From Laburnicola sp. R22_1 (taxonomy: Eukaryota; Ascomycota; Dothideomycetes; Pleosporales; Didymosphaeriaceae): 64,000 nt of DNA. A model generated the notes under the pieces. It ran no database searches. It was given only the letters and a program-made list of their open reading frames with translations, and was not told the origin of the DNA. This document shows positions 55,801-64,000 of this stretch, piece by piece. Each line of letters opens with the position of its first letter. The first letter of the stretch is position 1. The DNA lies in assembly GCA_014281115.1 (NCBI GenBank), contig JACONQ010000012.1, positions 1,054,001-1,118,000 on the forward strand. Reading direction: 5' to 3'. The translations under genes and the position numbers were made by a program.

Positions 55801-57186
55801 AGTCCTCTGCACCAGACGCGCAAACCAACTATGCCCACAAAAGACGACGTTCTGAGAGCACGATCCTGGGTGCGAGCGAACATCTCCACTCCGAAAGAGG
55901 TTTATAATAAAACGATGGCGCATGAAAAGCTAAGTAGGCTCCCAAGGCCAATTCTCGAAAGCACCGTCGCCGATCTTGTCCAAGCCAGCCTCATCAGGAT
56001 GCGCAGCATCAAGAAACTTAAACCTGGTCGCAACTACATGTTTACTCCTGTATTCGCGAAGAAATATCGGCGTACCTTCGAGCTGGAAGATTTTATGGCG
56101 GCTGTGAAGCTGAAAAAAGACTTGGATACTGCTTTCGCCAATCCTGACCCAAGTAAAAGCGGTTACTCTGTTCCTAGAACTGCCGATTCCGGTGCTGTTA
56201 TGGCTATTATGTCACTAGCCAGAGAAGGCAAGGTCGAGCTCGTCCCCAGGTTGCCGCCCACCAAGAGTGAAGTCGATGCGTTATTCCCACGTATCTCGGT
56301 GTGGGGCTTCAATGATGGCCACTACGTAGATCGCCTCATGGACCGTGAGCGCCTTTTCTGGCCGCTTGACGTTGTACCAACAGCGACTTACGAGTTTGGC
56401 AACCCTCTTGCACCGAATGAGGACAGACGGTCTGCTGACTGGAAACCGTTGCCCGAGCCACCGCTTCCTGGCCGTTACGTTCACAATGCGCTACTGCCTA
56501 TCTGGAGCACCATCGACGGATACTTCGTTGTCTACCCATGGTGGAACCGCATCCTCAGCATCGTCATCCACTCGCTACTCTTCCAACCGAGCAACACAGC
56601 CCAGGAGATATTTGATTGCTGCGAGCCATACACTACCGAGATCTTTGAGATCCAGCTCGCGCTCGACTGGCTAGTAGCTGTCAGAGCAGCCAAGCGCTCA
56701 CCACACGGAACGTACGACGTGCTACCGGCGTACTGGGCCGCATTCGGCGACGAGCTGATCGGTGCGGAAAATGACGAGTTTGGCGAGCATGTCAAGCGGA
56801 ACCTCAAAGACAGGAGGCTCGTGCCCACTTGGCGCTCGGAGTATAATCTGAGGTACTCTACGCTGCAGCAGGACGATGGTGAGAGGCAAGACGGTGAAGC
56901 TACGGATTCGGACTGGCCGCTTAGTGTGCAGGAGCAGGTGTTTCTGAATCCGAGGAGGCAGTATGGTATCATCAAGGAGGCTCTGGAGGCGCGCGAGGCT
57001 CTAGGGCAAGTTGATCAGAGTGTACCCTTTTCGCAGCCTCGGTTTGGAGTACAGACTCCGCACTTGGCATATGCGCCAGACTCAATGTCCTCGACTGCGA
57101 CTGGGGATGTGGAGATGATGGATGCGGAGCTAGACGCTGAGGGTGAGGATGAAGACGCAGAAGGAGAGCTGGACGACGAGTATTAG
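49889..57186 (+). CDS. TFC3: TFIIIC B-block-binding subunit (Tfc3/tau138-like)
   Basis: Largest subunit of the Pol III factor TFIIIC, which recognises the B box of tRNA genes in the nucleus. Three exons (49889-49955, 50148-51184, 51235-57186) join in frame to 2,351 residues. The N-terminus MAAGSDELLDFLLSGIAICG continues after intron 1 as GASTADFRRIIDEYYQEL. A winged-helix B-block region follows (HGADGISQPLLNKVSGQDKR, then GVPVDRWNGRAVRGALVRLE across intron 2). The middle, roughly residues 650-1350, is long, Ser/Pro-rich and disordered. The conserved C-terminal part starts near residue 1690 (SWSDVKHRVKRKYNTTKDRK) and ends in an acidic tail. Internal duplications are an 18-residue unit (RANK...GEAYS) at 52801-52908 and VADELY twice at about 54590-54620. 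An acidic run (SEDDDEDDDD) lies near 51540. The identification rests on domain layout. Confidence 0.85.
52801..52908 (+). repeat. 54-bp coding tandem duplication in TFC3
   Basis: Two 54-nt units starting CGGGCTAACAAA at 52801 and 52855 encode RANKSRDDSSPGEAYSLN and RANKPRYDDLPGEAYSPR. The copies differ at several positions, so the duplication is not very recent. Confidence 0.8.
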
Positions 57187-59850
57187 TGAATCCTCGAATA
57201 GGGGAGAAAAGGAGGGAGGAGTGCGTTCGGGCGGTGTTTATGCGGATATTACAAAAGTTGTCACTGCATTTTCGGGTGATGGTGGGTGGTGTCTCTTCAG
57301 TATGATACGATACCCTTGAGTGGATCAGCATGGTACGGAGACGTGGCGAGTGGATGGACTTTTTGTACAACATGGTATCATGAATGTATTATATGTACAT
57401 TTGTATCAGGTACGCTCTCGTGTAGCTAATATGACTATCGAAAAATAGATGGATAGTGGTGCTTCCACTTCGCTGCTCTCTCGGGTGCTGGGATTTAGAA
57501 GACCCATCGGGGAACAGCGCAGCTGTCCTCACGAAATGTGAGGAGATTGTACCTGCCAACAGCAATCTATGCCAAGATGCATGCCATAGTGCGCCGGTAA
57601 CCCGAAAGCCTTGTTGGTGACTCCTTCGCATAAGAATCCGGACAATATCAATCTATGGTCTGATGAATCGCTCTCACTCCCTCCCTCCCATGACATGGCC
57701 CCCAAACCGGTGAGTAAAAATCCTCACATCCGCATCGATAACATTCCGCTACTTGAAATGGAGCACACGAGGCGCAGCTCTCCCGGTACAGGGTAGGAAC
57801 TTTGAAAGTCTATCGATCGCATCAGTCGCGTGGAGACCGGTCAAGCCGCCATGTTAGAAGGGTGGCTGTGTAAGACTGGAGCCTAGCGATGGGGATAGAA
57901 TCTCTTTGGTGGTGATTGTTGGTTGTAGGCTAAATTCGGCAACAAAGTTGAGAGCCCTCAGCGATGTTATTACTCAGTGTAAGAATGGAGCCTAGCGACG
58001 GTGATAGAATCCCTTCGGTAGGCGTTGTCGGTTGTAGGCTAATTATGTGCGGTGGGGAGCACTCGGGGTCTGTGTGGTGCCTGAACCGGTGTGAAGGTGG
58101 CTGTGCATTGATGGCAACGTATCCCTTTGGACGCGAAAAACAGGGAATTTTGCCGACTCATTCATTATCTGGAGAATTACCTGCGCATTAGTGTGCTCAA
58201 AGTACGTTCCTGGATTCGAGGAGTGTATTGTGGACTTTTCTTGGAGTCCTTTCGCAGCCAAGCCGTGCGCAAGACCGCTTTCCTAATTCGGAAAATGTGG
58301 TCACGTGAGATGTGTGGCGACGGGCTCTCCGTAGGATGGGTCTGAGAGGGGTGGGATTGAACGCGGAGTCCGCGGTTGAGTGGGGGGTTGTGGGTGGAGG
58401 TTTTGGTCGTACGGAAAGATGACTAGAAATCGGAGTAAGCGTCGTTAGATGGTGGCCTGAATAGCTCAGGTAGGACCAAGATGTTGTGTTGAAAATTGAA
58501 GCTGCGAAGAAGCCGATACGAAGGTGTAATTATCTAGCGTGTATGTCGAACTAGGCGGTTAGCTGAATCCAGACTGAGTATGTCGTTGTGAGTACACATG
58601 ACCTTGACCGTAGCATCTGCCTCTTCAGCACTATGGGAAGCGAACTCGATTCTGCCTGCCGTCAGTCCAGATCGCTCGGAGGCTGGCTGGCGTTTTTAAT
58701 TGGCCACAGTGCCCTTCCGAATTCGCTTCTCCTTGTATATCGGAGATGGTCAGGACCCTGTGGCAGCTCTAAATCAAGCGCGTTCGTGAATAACACCGGC
58801 TGCGACAACGGGCGGTTATGCAGATCTCAGATCGACTTTTAGATGTTCAGGCCCTCGAAACCAGCTCTTGCAGAGCTCTGACATGCGGAGACCAACAAAG
58901 CTAAGTGTCCAGTCTTACTATCATGAACTGGTTTTGGACTTCCATATCGTCCTCTCGCTTCGCGGCCTAGACGGACACGTCCAACCGCTCGGTTGGCGTC
59001 TACGAGGTAGCTGAAGGTATTGCCTCACGGTATAAGGCGTCGTCATAACAAGTTTATTAACGCCGAACTTCATGGTAGTGGCGGGGGCGCGAAGGAAGAA
59101 GGCCGCATGTGTGTGAAAGGTCCAGCTCGCTGTTGGCGCCCTGCCGCGGCTCTCGGCTCAACCCTGATTAGTGACCCGTTCGCACCCCATCCGATGCGCC
59201 ACAGCGACGCCATCCTTCACCCTTCCAGCTGAAGGCATCTCCGACCCGCCACCCCAAGACGCGACAGCGCTGAACGTGCCAACGACCATGCTCTTTACGG
59301 CCTTGTGCGTCTTATCCTGTAAATCATCAGCGCGCACAAGCGGAGAGCTGAAAGCCGCGCAACATCTCGAGCACCGGTCGCCGCTCCACTTCGCAAACCA
59401 CCGTCATAGTGGCACCGCAGAGGCTGGCTTGATCATGTTCCATCTGAAGAGGTTGAAGGTCCGAGAGGCGGCGGCATTGCGGCGCCCTTGGTAGTGGGGG
59501 TGGAGTTGTTGTCGTGTATATGTGACCGGATCTCTGCTTTCTCTGCATCTCATCCCGCTGTCCACATCCACACCCTTGCGTCAATCCCACAGGCAATACG
59601 CCGCAAGACTGCTCCTGCTGATGCCTACCGGTGTATAGAAGCCTAGTGCTTATGGTAACGCCTCTCCCGCATCTTCTATGAAAGCGTGCCAGTTTCCTTT
59701 CGTTGCACTAACTGGTTGGCAGAGCGGATATTTGCAACCGTCTACAACATTCTCTTGGGGATTTGACCACTGTAAAATCTTCATACAGACTTGTTGTCTC
59801 TCGTGCTTCTCATGCCTCCACGCTTGTCTGTTTCCGCGGATCGGACCCGC
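57187..59850. other. 2.7-kb gene-poor stretch
   Basis: No recognisable gene. Short open frames on both strands (for example 58043-58261, 59020-59232, 59171-59494) lack domains and splice-supported continuations. It contains one imperfect direct duplication (57866-58047). A short ATG frame followed by GTGAGT at 57692 could begin a small spliced gene, but I found no supporting downstream exon. Confidence 0.5.
57866..58047. repeat. Imperfect ~68-bp direct duplication
   Basis: GTGTAAGACTGGAGCCTAGC...GGTTGTAGGCTAAATT at about 57868 recurs as GTGTAAGAATGGAGCCTAGC...GGTTGTAGGCTAATTA about 109 bp later, with roughly 85 percent identity by eye. Confidence 0.75.
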
Positions 59851-60351
59851 ATGTCAAAGCTCTCGCCCCCGAGTCAAAATGAATACATAGTACTCTCAAA
59901 GGTGTTCCTTCTCGCACTACTAGTAGTTGCTGGTTTACGATTAGCCATCATCAAATACATGTCAAGAAAGAGAAGGACAGCAACACCAGACCACCCATTA
60001 CATGTATCAGGAAAGAATACCAGGTCATACCAAAAACAACCGGAAAAAGAGCCGAGCCGCAAGGATCACCAAGCTCCAGTCTACAAACCCATCTATCCCT
60101 GGACCTCTCCACCTCAACCTCTGCCCGGACCATACGATCCCCGCCTCTATCCGTTACCCACTTTACGACGGCATTCCTACGATGTCTCCTACAGCCCATC
60201 ATTCCAATTACCCCAGGAGAAAGCTACGATTTCATACACTCGCAGTGTATCACTCAACACCATACTTACTCGACAAGACACGCTCCACGGAACAATCACC
60301 ACGTCCCCCAACGGCTGGCGAAGAAACCAATGGACCATCTCCGGAGCTTGA
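59851..60351 (+). CDS. Small single-pass membrane protein, conserved-looking, unknown function
   Basis: 166 residues from the ATG at 59851 (MSKLSPPSQNEYIVLSK). Residues about 12-35 form one hydrophobic helix (VLSKVFLLALLVVAGLRLAI), followed by a basic cluster (KYMSRKRR), so the C-terminal part is probably cytoplasmic. The tail carries a Pro/Tyr-rich segment, YKPIYPWTSPPQPLPGPYDP, then RLYPLPTLRRHSYD, and ends HGTITTSPNGWRRNQW. The ordered Pro/Tyr motifs suggest a real, conserved fungal protein, but I cannot name a family. An in-frame ATG 20 codons upstream is possible. Overlapping frames on both strands lack such structure. Confidence 0.6.
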   Translation: MSKLSPPSQNEYIVLSKVFLLALLVVAGLRLAIIKYMSRKRRTATPDHPLHVSGKNTRSYQKQPEKEPSRKDHQAPVYKPIYPWTSPPQPLPGPYDPRLYPLPTLRRHSYDVSYSPSFQLPQEKATISYTRSVSLNTILTRQDTLHGTITTSPNGWRRNQWTISGA

Positions 60352-60591
60352 AAATCTTGCAACCCATCAATCAGTTAAAGTCACGAAAAAGTCACCCGGA
60401 CGCGTGCAGCAAGCCACAACCCAAAACCCAGCACTCCACAGCAACCCTCCAAACTCGACCCGACGCTGCACAGCCCCAATTCTTCTACGCCCTTAGCCTA
60501 AACCAGCCAACATCCGAGTATGCATGCAAAGCGATATATTGTCCTGTGGCCTCGGCTTACTACCTAGCTGAAGAAGTGGGTCGGACCAACG

Positions 60592-60660
60592 AAAACGCAG
60601 ACACATGGCTACGCAGACACATGGTCACGCAGACACATGGCTACGCACACGCACACGCTT
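60592..60660. repeat. Tandem ACGCAGACACATGGCT repeats
   Basis: Three 16-17-bp units (CGCAGACACATGGCTA, CGCAGACACATGGTCA, CGCAGACACATGGCTA) followed by CGCACACGCACACG. Confidence 0.8.
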
Positions 60661-60821
60661 GCGCCACATAGCAATAATGTCGTGTATGCACGGCACTATT
60701 GTTTGAAATCAGGACATGCATCTCGTCGAGGGCGGCAAAATGAGTGCATCAGAGTATTGCATGATAGATGGCGTTATATGACTGGGGTATATCTATCCAA
60801 TGAATGGGTATCTGGGCAAGG

Positions 60822-60852
60822 CTGGCTGGCTGACTGGTTGACTGACTGACCT
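60822..60852. repeat. GGCT/TGAC tetranucleotide repeat
   Basis: GGCTGGCTGGCTGACTGGTT then GACTGACTGACC; an interrupted microsatellite. Confidence 0.8.
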
Positions 60853-61275
60853 GCATGTCGCCTCGGCTAAGAAAAAGTATTAGAGAATTTTGTTATGTTT
60901 CATTCGTTCCCTGGGTTTAAAATCTAAGGAGAGTTTATTGCTAGTGTTAAGTAGCGCGAACATATTTCGGATCGAGCTGGTGTTTCTTCTTGAGTGTATG
61001 GGTAACCGTAGAGGTGAGAAGATGATGCAGGTATCTATCCTACCTAGATATATACTTGTTGGTTCGAGATTTGTAGAACAGGCGGTTGGCTTCTGTCTTT
61101 GCGGCATTGATCTCAGTCCCATGCTTTTCTATATTGGTGACTTTGTGTCTTCTGCTGAGTTCTATGCAGCGTGTTCTTTCAAAGAAAAATCTGTAGTATG
61201 AACGCAGTCCAGACTCCAAACCATGCCAGAGCCCCTACGATCGAACCGACCACAACCACCAACCTCAAAAACCCC

Positions 61276-62029
61276 TCACAAAAACCCCTCCAACACCTCC
61301 TCCAACCCCCTCGCCTCCCTCTCCGGCACCACCCCGCCCTCACCATCCCCCCTTACCAACCCCACCCGATTATGCCAAACAACCCTAAACCCCGCCCTCC
61401 CCGCCCCGTCCACATCCCCCGCACTCCCCGCCACAAACAACACCTCCTCAGGCTTCACGTCCCCGTCCCCCAGCAAAGGAAGAACAGCATGGTACGCCTG
61501 CAGCGCAGGCTTGTAGAACCCAGCCTCCTCGGCGGTAACAGCTGCGTCGAATTCCAACGCTTCTTCTCCTTCTTCTTCTCCTTGTCCTTCGGATGAGGAT
61601 GAGGATGAGGAAGCTGCGCTAGAAGCAGCGCGCTCCACATTCCTCACACCGACACGCCCCAGCTCTTTCGAACAATTCGTCACCACCCCGAGTAAATACC
61701 CCTTTGCGCGCAGCTTTCTCAGCACGTGCCCGACTTCCGGCCAGGGCTGGAGATGGGCCCAGTTTTGGAGGAGGGCTTGTGCGCTGGAGGCGGGGATGTT
61801 GGACGCGTGGGCGGAGCGGGTGACGAGCTCTTCGTAGGTGCTGCCGGGGCCGTAGACGGTGCTGCTGTAGGTCGTGGCTAGGTAGTGGGTGCGCCAGGGG
61901 CGGCCTTGGTGGGGTGTCCCCGTGGGGGTGGAGGCGTCCCAGAGGGTCCAGGAGTCGAGGAGGGCGGTGAGGAGGTCGAAGATTATGGCTTTTGGTTTTG
62001 GGGGGGGAGGGGGTGTTGGGGGTGGACAT
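61276..62029 (-). CDS. HAD-superfamily hydrolase (haloacid-dehalogenase-like), frameshift at a G8 run
   Basis: Haloacid-dehalogenase-like hydrolase; the substrate is unknown. The body reads continuously from KAIIFDLLTALLDSW (motif I, nucleophile Asp) through GRPWRTHYLATTYSSTVYG, LQPWPEVGHVLRKLRAKG, VVTNCSKELGR (motif II Thr), TAEEAGFYKP (motif III Lys) and EVLFVAGSAGDVDGAGRAGF to WHNRVG. This frame has no ATG before an upstream stop. The plausible start MSTPNTPSPP (62029) lies in another frame, and the two are joined by removing one base from the run of eight G (plus strand 62000-62007). That would give 250 residues, normal for the family. Either the assembly has a homopolymer error or the gene is truly shifted. 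A Ser/Glu-rich insert (SSSSSSSEGQGEEEGEE) sits in the second half. Confidence 0.8.
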
Positions 62030-62683
62030 GGTGGGGGTGGGAAGGGGATGTGGTGGGACAGGGATTTGGATTGTTTGATGTGCTATTTTGTGTGGCTTTG
62101 AGGAGGCTTTTGTCTTATGGTGTGTGTGAGGGAAGGCTTGGGTTTATATTGCGAGATTTCTAGATGCATACACGGAAAAGGTAGGGATACTTATCCGAGG
62201 TTAAACGTCTGCTAGGACTGCAAGTATGGCATAGAATCGGATATTGAACTTGGTATGTCGACTCTGGTCCATCTTATTCGGTCGTGAAGGAAGGATGTGG
62301 GGTTGCAAGCCAGCAACCTGGAAAGATGCAGATCGGGCAAAGTCGGAGTAGGCACTTTCGTCATCAGCCAAATGTGTCTGCAAATTGAGAATCGCGGCAT
62401 TGCGTGGAAATTGTCCGGGATCTGTACTCACCTAGTTGTACAGTTGTGTGTGCTCGCCCTAGTCGTTTTGTTTCGATATTGGCACATGGTGTCTGAAAAT
62501 AATGCGGGTAAGACAAAACACCGCCCGTAAAACCTGGCTCCCAAAACGAAATGCTCCTCTTGCAACACTCCAATAGAACATAACTCAATTCAGGATATCA
62601 TAAACCATCTCTTCGCCATCTGCCGCAGCCGCCCACCAAACCCAAACCCACAGCAAACACTCCCCGCCCGCACACCTCATACC
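62030..62683. other. Intergenic between HAD gene and PEX4
   Basis: Promoter side of the HAD gene and 3' side of PEX4. G-rich and C-rich low-complexity tracts flank it. No further gene seen. Confidence 0.45.
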
Positions 62684-63264
62684 CTACCACCCCTCCCTCC
62701 TCCCCTCCCCCCTCTTCACGACCCCCTTCCCCTCCCCAGCCCACCTTTCCGTCTCCGTATAAAACCGAATCAACGCCTCAGCGCCCACATAATCCCCCTC
62801 CCTCAACAGCTGCGCGACATCCACATTCAACGGACTATCCGGCTCCGCACTCGTCAACAGCTGATGCACGCTCGTCATCGTCGACGTAATCGTATACGCG
62901 GGCGTCCACGACGTCTTCAGCAGGTCGAGGCAGATCTCGCCCGTTTTAAAGTCGACGTTTGGGTGGCAGATGGGCGTTATGAAGCGGACGGTGGGGGGCG
63001 CGAGGGGGTAGGTGGCCGGGATGTGGATGTCGAGGGCCCAGCGGCCGCCTGGGGGGTGGTTAGTGGTGTGTGGTGGAGGGTGCGCGTGTACCTACCTTCG
63101 TAGGCGGTGCCTTGTACGCCCTTCATGACTGCGCGCCAGTGCATCAATTCATTGTCGTCTACGGGGCCCAGTTCCAGAAGCGCGTCGTTGGGATCCGACT
63201 GGTAGCTTTGCAGCTCGGTGAGCAGCCGCTTGGTGGGCGACGTGACGCGCGAGGAACTGGCCAT
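62684..63264 (-). CDS. PEX4: Peroxisomal ubiquitin-conjugating enzyme Pex4
   Basis: E2 enzyme that monoubiquitinates the import receptor Pex5 at the peroxisome so that it can be recycled. Two exons (63096-63264, 62684-63048) are separated by a 47-nt intron (donor GTAGGT, CTAAC branch, acceptor CAG), giving 177 residues. The UBC fold is clear: N-terminal KRLLTELQSYQ, WRAVMKGVQGTAYEG, GRWALDIHIPATYPLAPPTV, HPN at 85-87 and the active-site Cys96 in TGEICLDLLKTSWTPAYTI. The C-terminal helix holds LLTSAEPDSPLNVDVAQLLR. Assignment to Pex4 rather than another E2 rests on the overall sequence (extended CLDLLKTSWTPAYT and N-terminal region) and is fairly but not fully certain. It is divergent from RRP46 across 250 bp. 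Confidence 0.85.
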
Positions 63265-63514
63265 GCTCTGCTGTTGTAGAAATACGGACACTTGCCGGTC
63301 GAAAAAGATAAATCGTCCGGTATGTATATGTACCACACCCGGAATTGGACCTTCGCAGCCGATGACGGTACAAAGGTAACAGCCTCGGCACGCGCACGCT
63401 CCGGTCGGTCGGTGAACGAAGCTCGGACCCCCGCCTCCAGAAGATGGGGTCCCTGTCCAAACTTTCGCAACAAGGTGACGATCACACGTACCCACGCCCC
63501 GCGCGACCTCACCA
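63265..63514. promoter_or_regulatory. Shared PEX4/RRP46 divergent promoter
   Basis: A 250-bp spacer between the two start codons, containing both promoters. No TATA box or named factor site stands out. Confidence 0.4.
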
Positions 63515-64000
63515 ATGGCGCCCTCCGCCATACTCTCGCATCTGCATCGCGCAGACGGCTCCGCAACGTACACGCACAACGGATACAGCATACTCGGCGC
63601 CGTCAACGGGCCCATCGAAGTGCTACGGCGCGATGAACTGCCCGAGGAAGCAACAGTCGAAGTCAACGTGAGGCCCGCCGTGGGCGTTGGAGGTGCGTAT
63701 TACTTACTACACATGATCAGAACTATCGGAGCTGATTATATATGTAGGTCCGAAAGAGCGACACCTCGAGACATTGTTGCACAACACACTGCGAAGCATC
63801 ATCTTGACGCGGAGGATACCCCGGACGCTGGTGCAAATTACGCTGCAAGTGCGAAGTCTGCCGGAAGAGGGGAGTTCGACGGGCGTGAATGCCGTGTGTA
63901 ATGCTACTTTCTGCGTGTGCGAAGCATCTAAGCTAATTGGATACGTAGAGTCTGACTCTCCTACCGCACCTCCTCCACACCGCTGTCCTCGCCCTCCTCA
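63515..64000 (+). CDS. RRP46: Exosome subunit Rrp46 (RNase PH-like), partial
   Basis: Subunit of the six-membered RNase PH ring of the RNA exosome, for nuclear and cytoplasmic RNA processing and decay. Exons are 63515-63692, 63748-63893 and 63949 to beyond the window edge, with 55-nt introns. The spliced start reads ADGSATYTHNGYSILGAVNG, then IEVLRRDELPEEATVEVNVR and VGVGGPKERHLETLLHNTLR. It continues RIPRTLVQITLQVRSLPE and, after intron 2 (donor GTGTGT, acceptor GTAG), SLTLLPHLLHTAVLALL, matching the N-terminal half of RNase PH-domain exosome subunits. The first ATG at 63515 fits the family's short N-terminus. The 3' part is missing only because the window ends. Confidence 0.87.

Larger units (their letters stand above)
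60352..61275. other. Intergenic with simple repeats
   Basis: No gene recognised. It contains short tandem arrays (60592-60660 and 60822-60852). Plus- and minus-strand frames of 80-100 codons around 60880-61200 have no domain. Confidence 0.5.

Noticed and set aside
48514..57186. Urease gene cluster around UreD
   Set aside because: The neighbours are MGM1 and a TFIIIC subunit; no urease, UreF or UreG is present.
59020..59494. Two overlapping plus-strand open frames
   Set aside because: No domain, compositionally biased, with a comparable frame on the opposite strand; not supportable as a gene.

Overview
The window is nuclear DNA of a filamentous ascomycete. The introns are short (47-192 nt, GT-AG, with CTAAC/CTAAT-like branch sites). 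The genes are fungal: a Zn2Cys6 regulator, MGM1, PEX4, RRP46, a TFIIIC subunit and eIF2B-delta. The window alternates between GC-balanced gene blocks and very AT-rich, TpA-saturated blocks made of dead repeats, which is the mark of repeat-induced point mutation (RIP). Gene content and compartment structure suggest a dothideomycete; that is inference.

Layout. 1-2520 and about 6260-29650 are RIP-degraded repeats with essentially no open frames (none of about 60 codons or more between 7513 and 29951). Between them, 2520-6260 is a less mutated island carrying one intact three-exon Zn2Cys6 transcription factor gene (4264-5897, minus). 29650-31380 is host sequence with an intact short-chain dehydrogenase. 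31377-41474 is one F-box/RCC1-repeat gene (minus, five exons) split by a full-length 7.68-kb Copia retrotransposon (32312-39990, 156-159-bp LTRs, 5-bp target duplication ATACC). The Copia lies inside intron 3, and exon 4 beside it carries three TGG-to-TAG-type nonsense codons. 41901-64000 is ordinary gene-dense sequence: eIF2B delta, a basic coiled-coil (CCDC137-like) protein, MGM1, UreD, the large B-block subunit of TFIIIC, a small membrane protein, a HAD hydrolase with a frameshift at a G8 run, PEX4, and the start of RRP46, which runs off the right edge.

Repeats. By comparing copies I recognise several dispersed families. Family A has more than 20 copies. They share one constant end, vary in length at the other, and many are flanked by 8-13-bp direct repeats. 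Families B (T-run at one end), C, D and E also show 8-17-bp direct repeats. Variable-length target duplications with one-ended truncation point to target-primed (non-LTR/SINE-like) retroposition rather than cut-and-paste MITEs. Nested copies give a relative insertion order. A second Copia family supplies a solo LTR (17058-17521) and a broken element at 23062-25800.

The genes in the right part are mostly unrelated housekeeping functions: translation initiation, mitochondrial fusion, urease maturation, Pol III transcription, peroxisomal receptor recycling and the RNA exosome. Two divergent pairs share short intergenic regions (UreD/TFIIIC and PEX4/RRP46). Gene models were built by hand from splice signals and reading-frame continuity.
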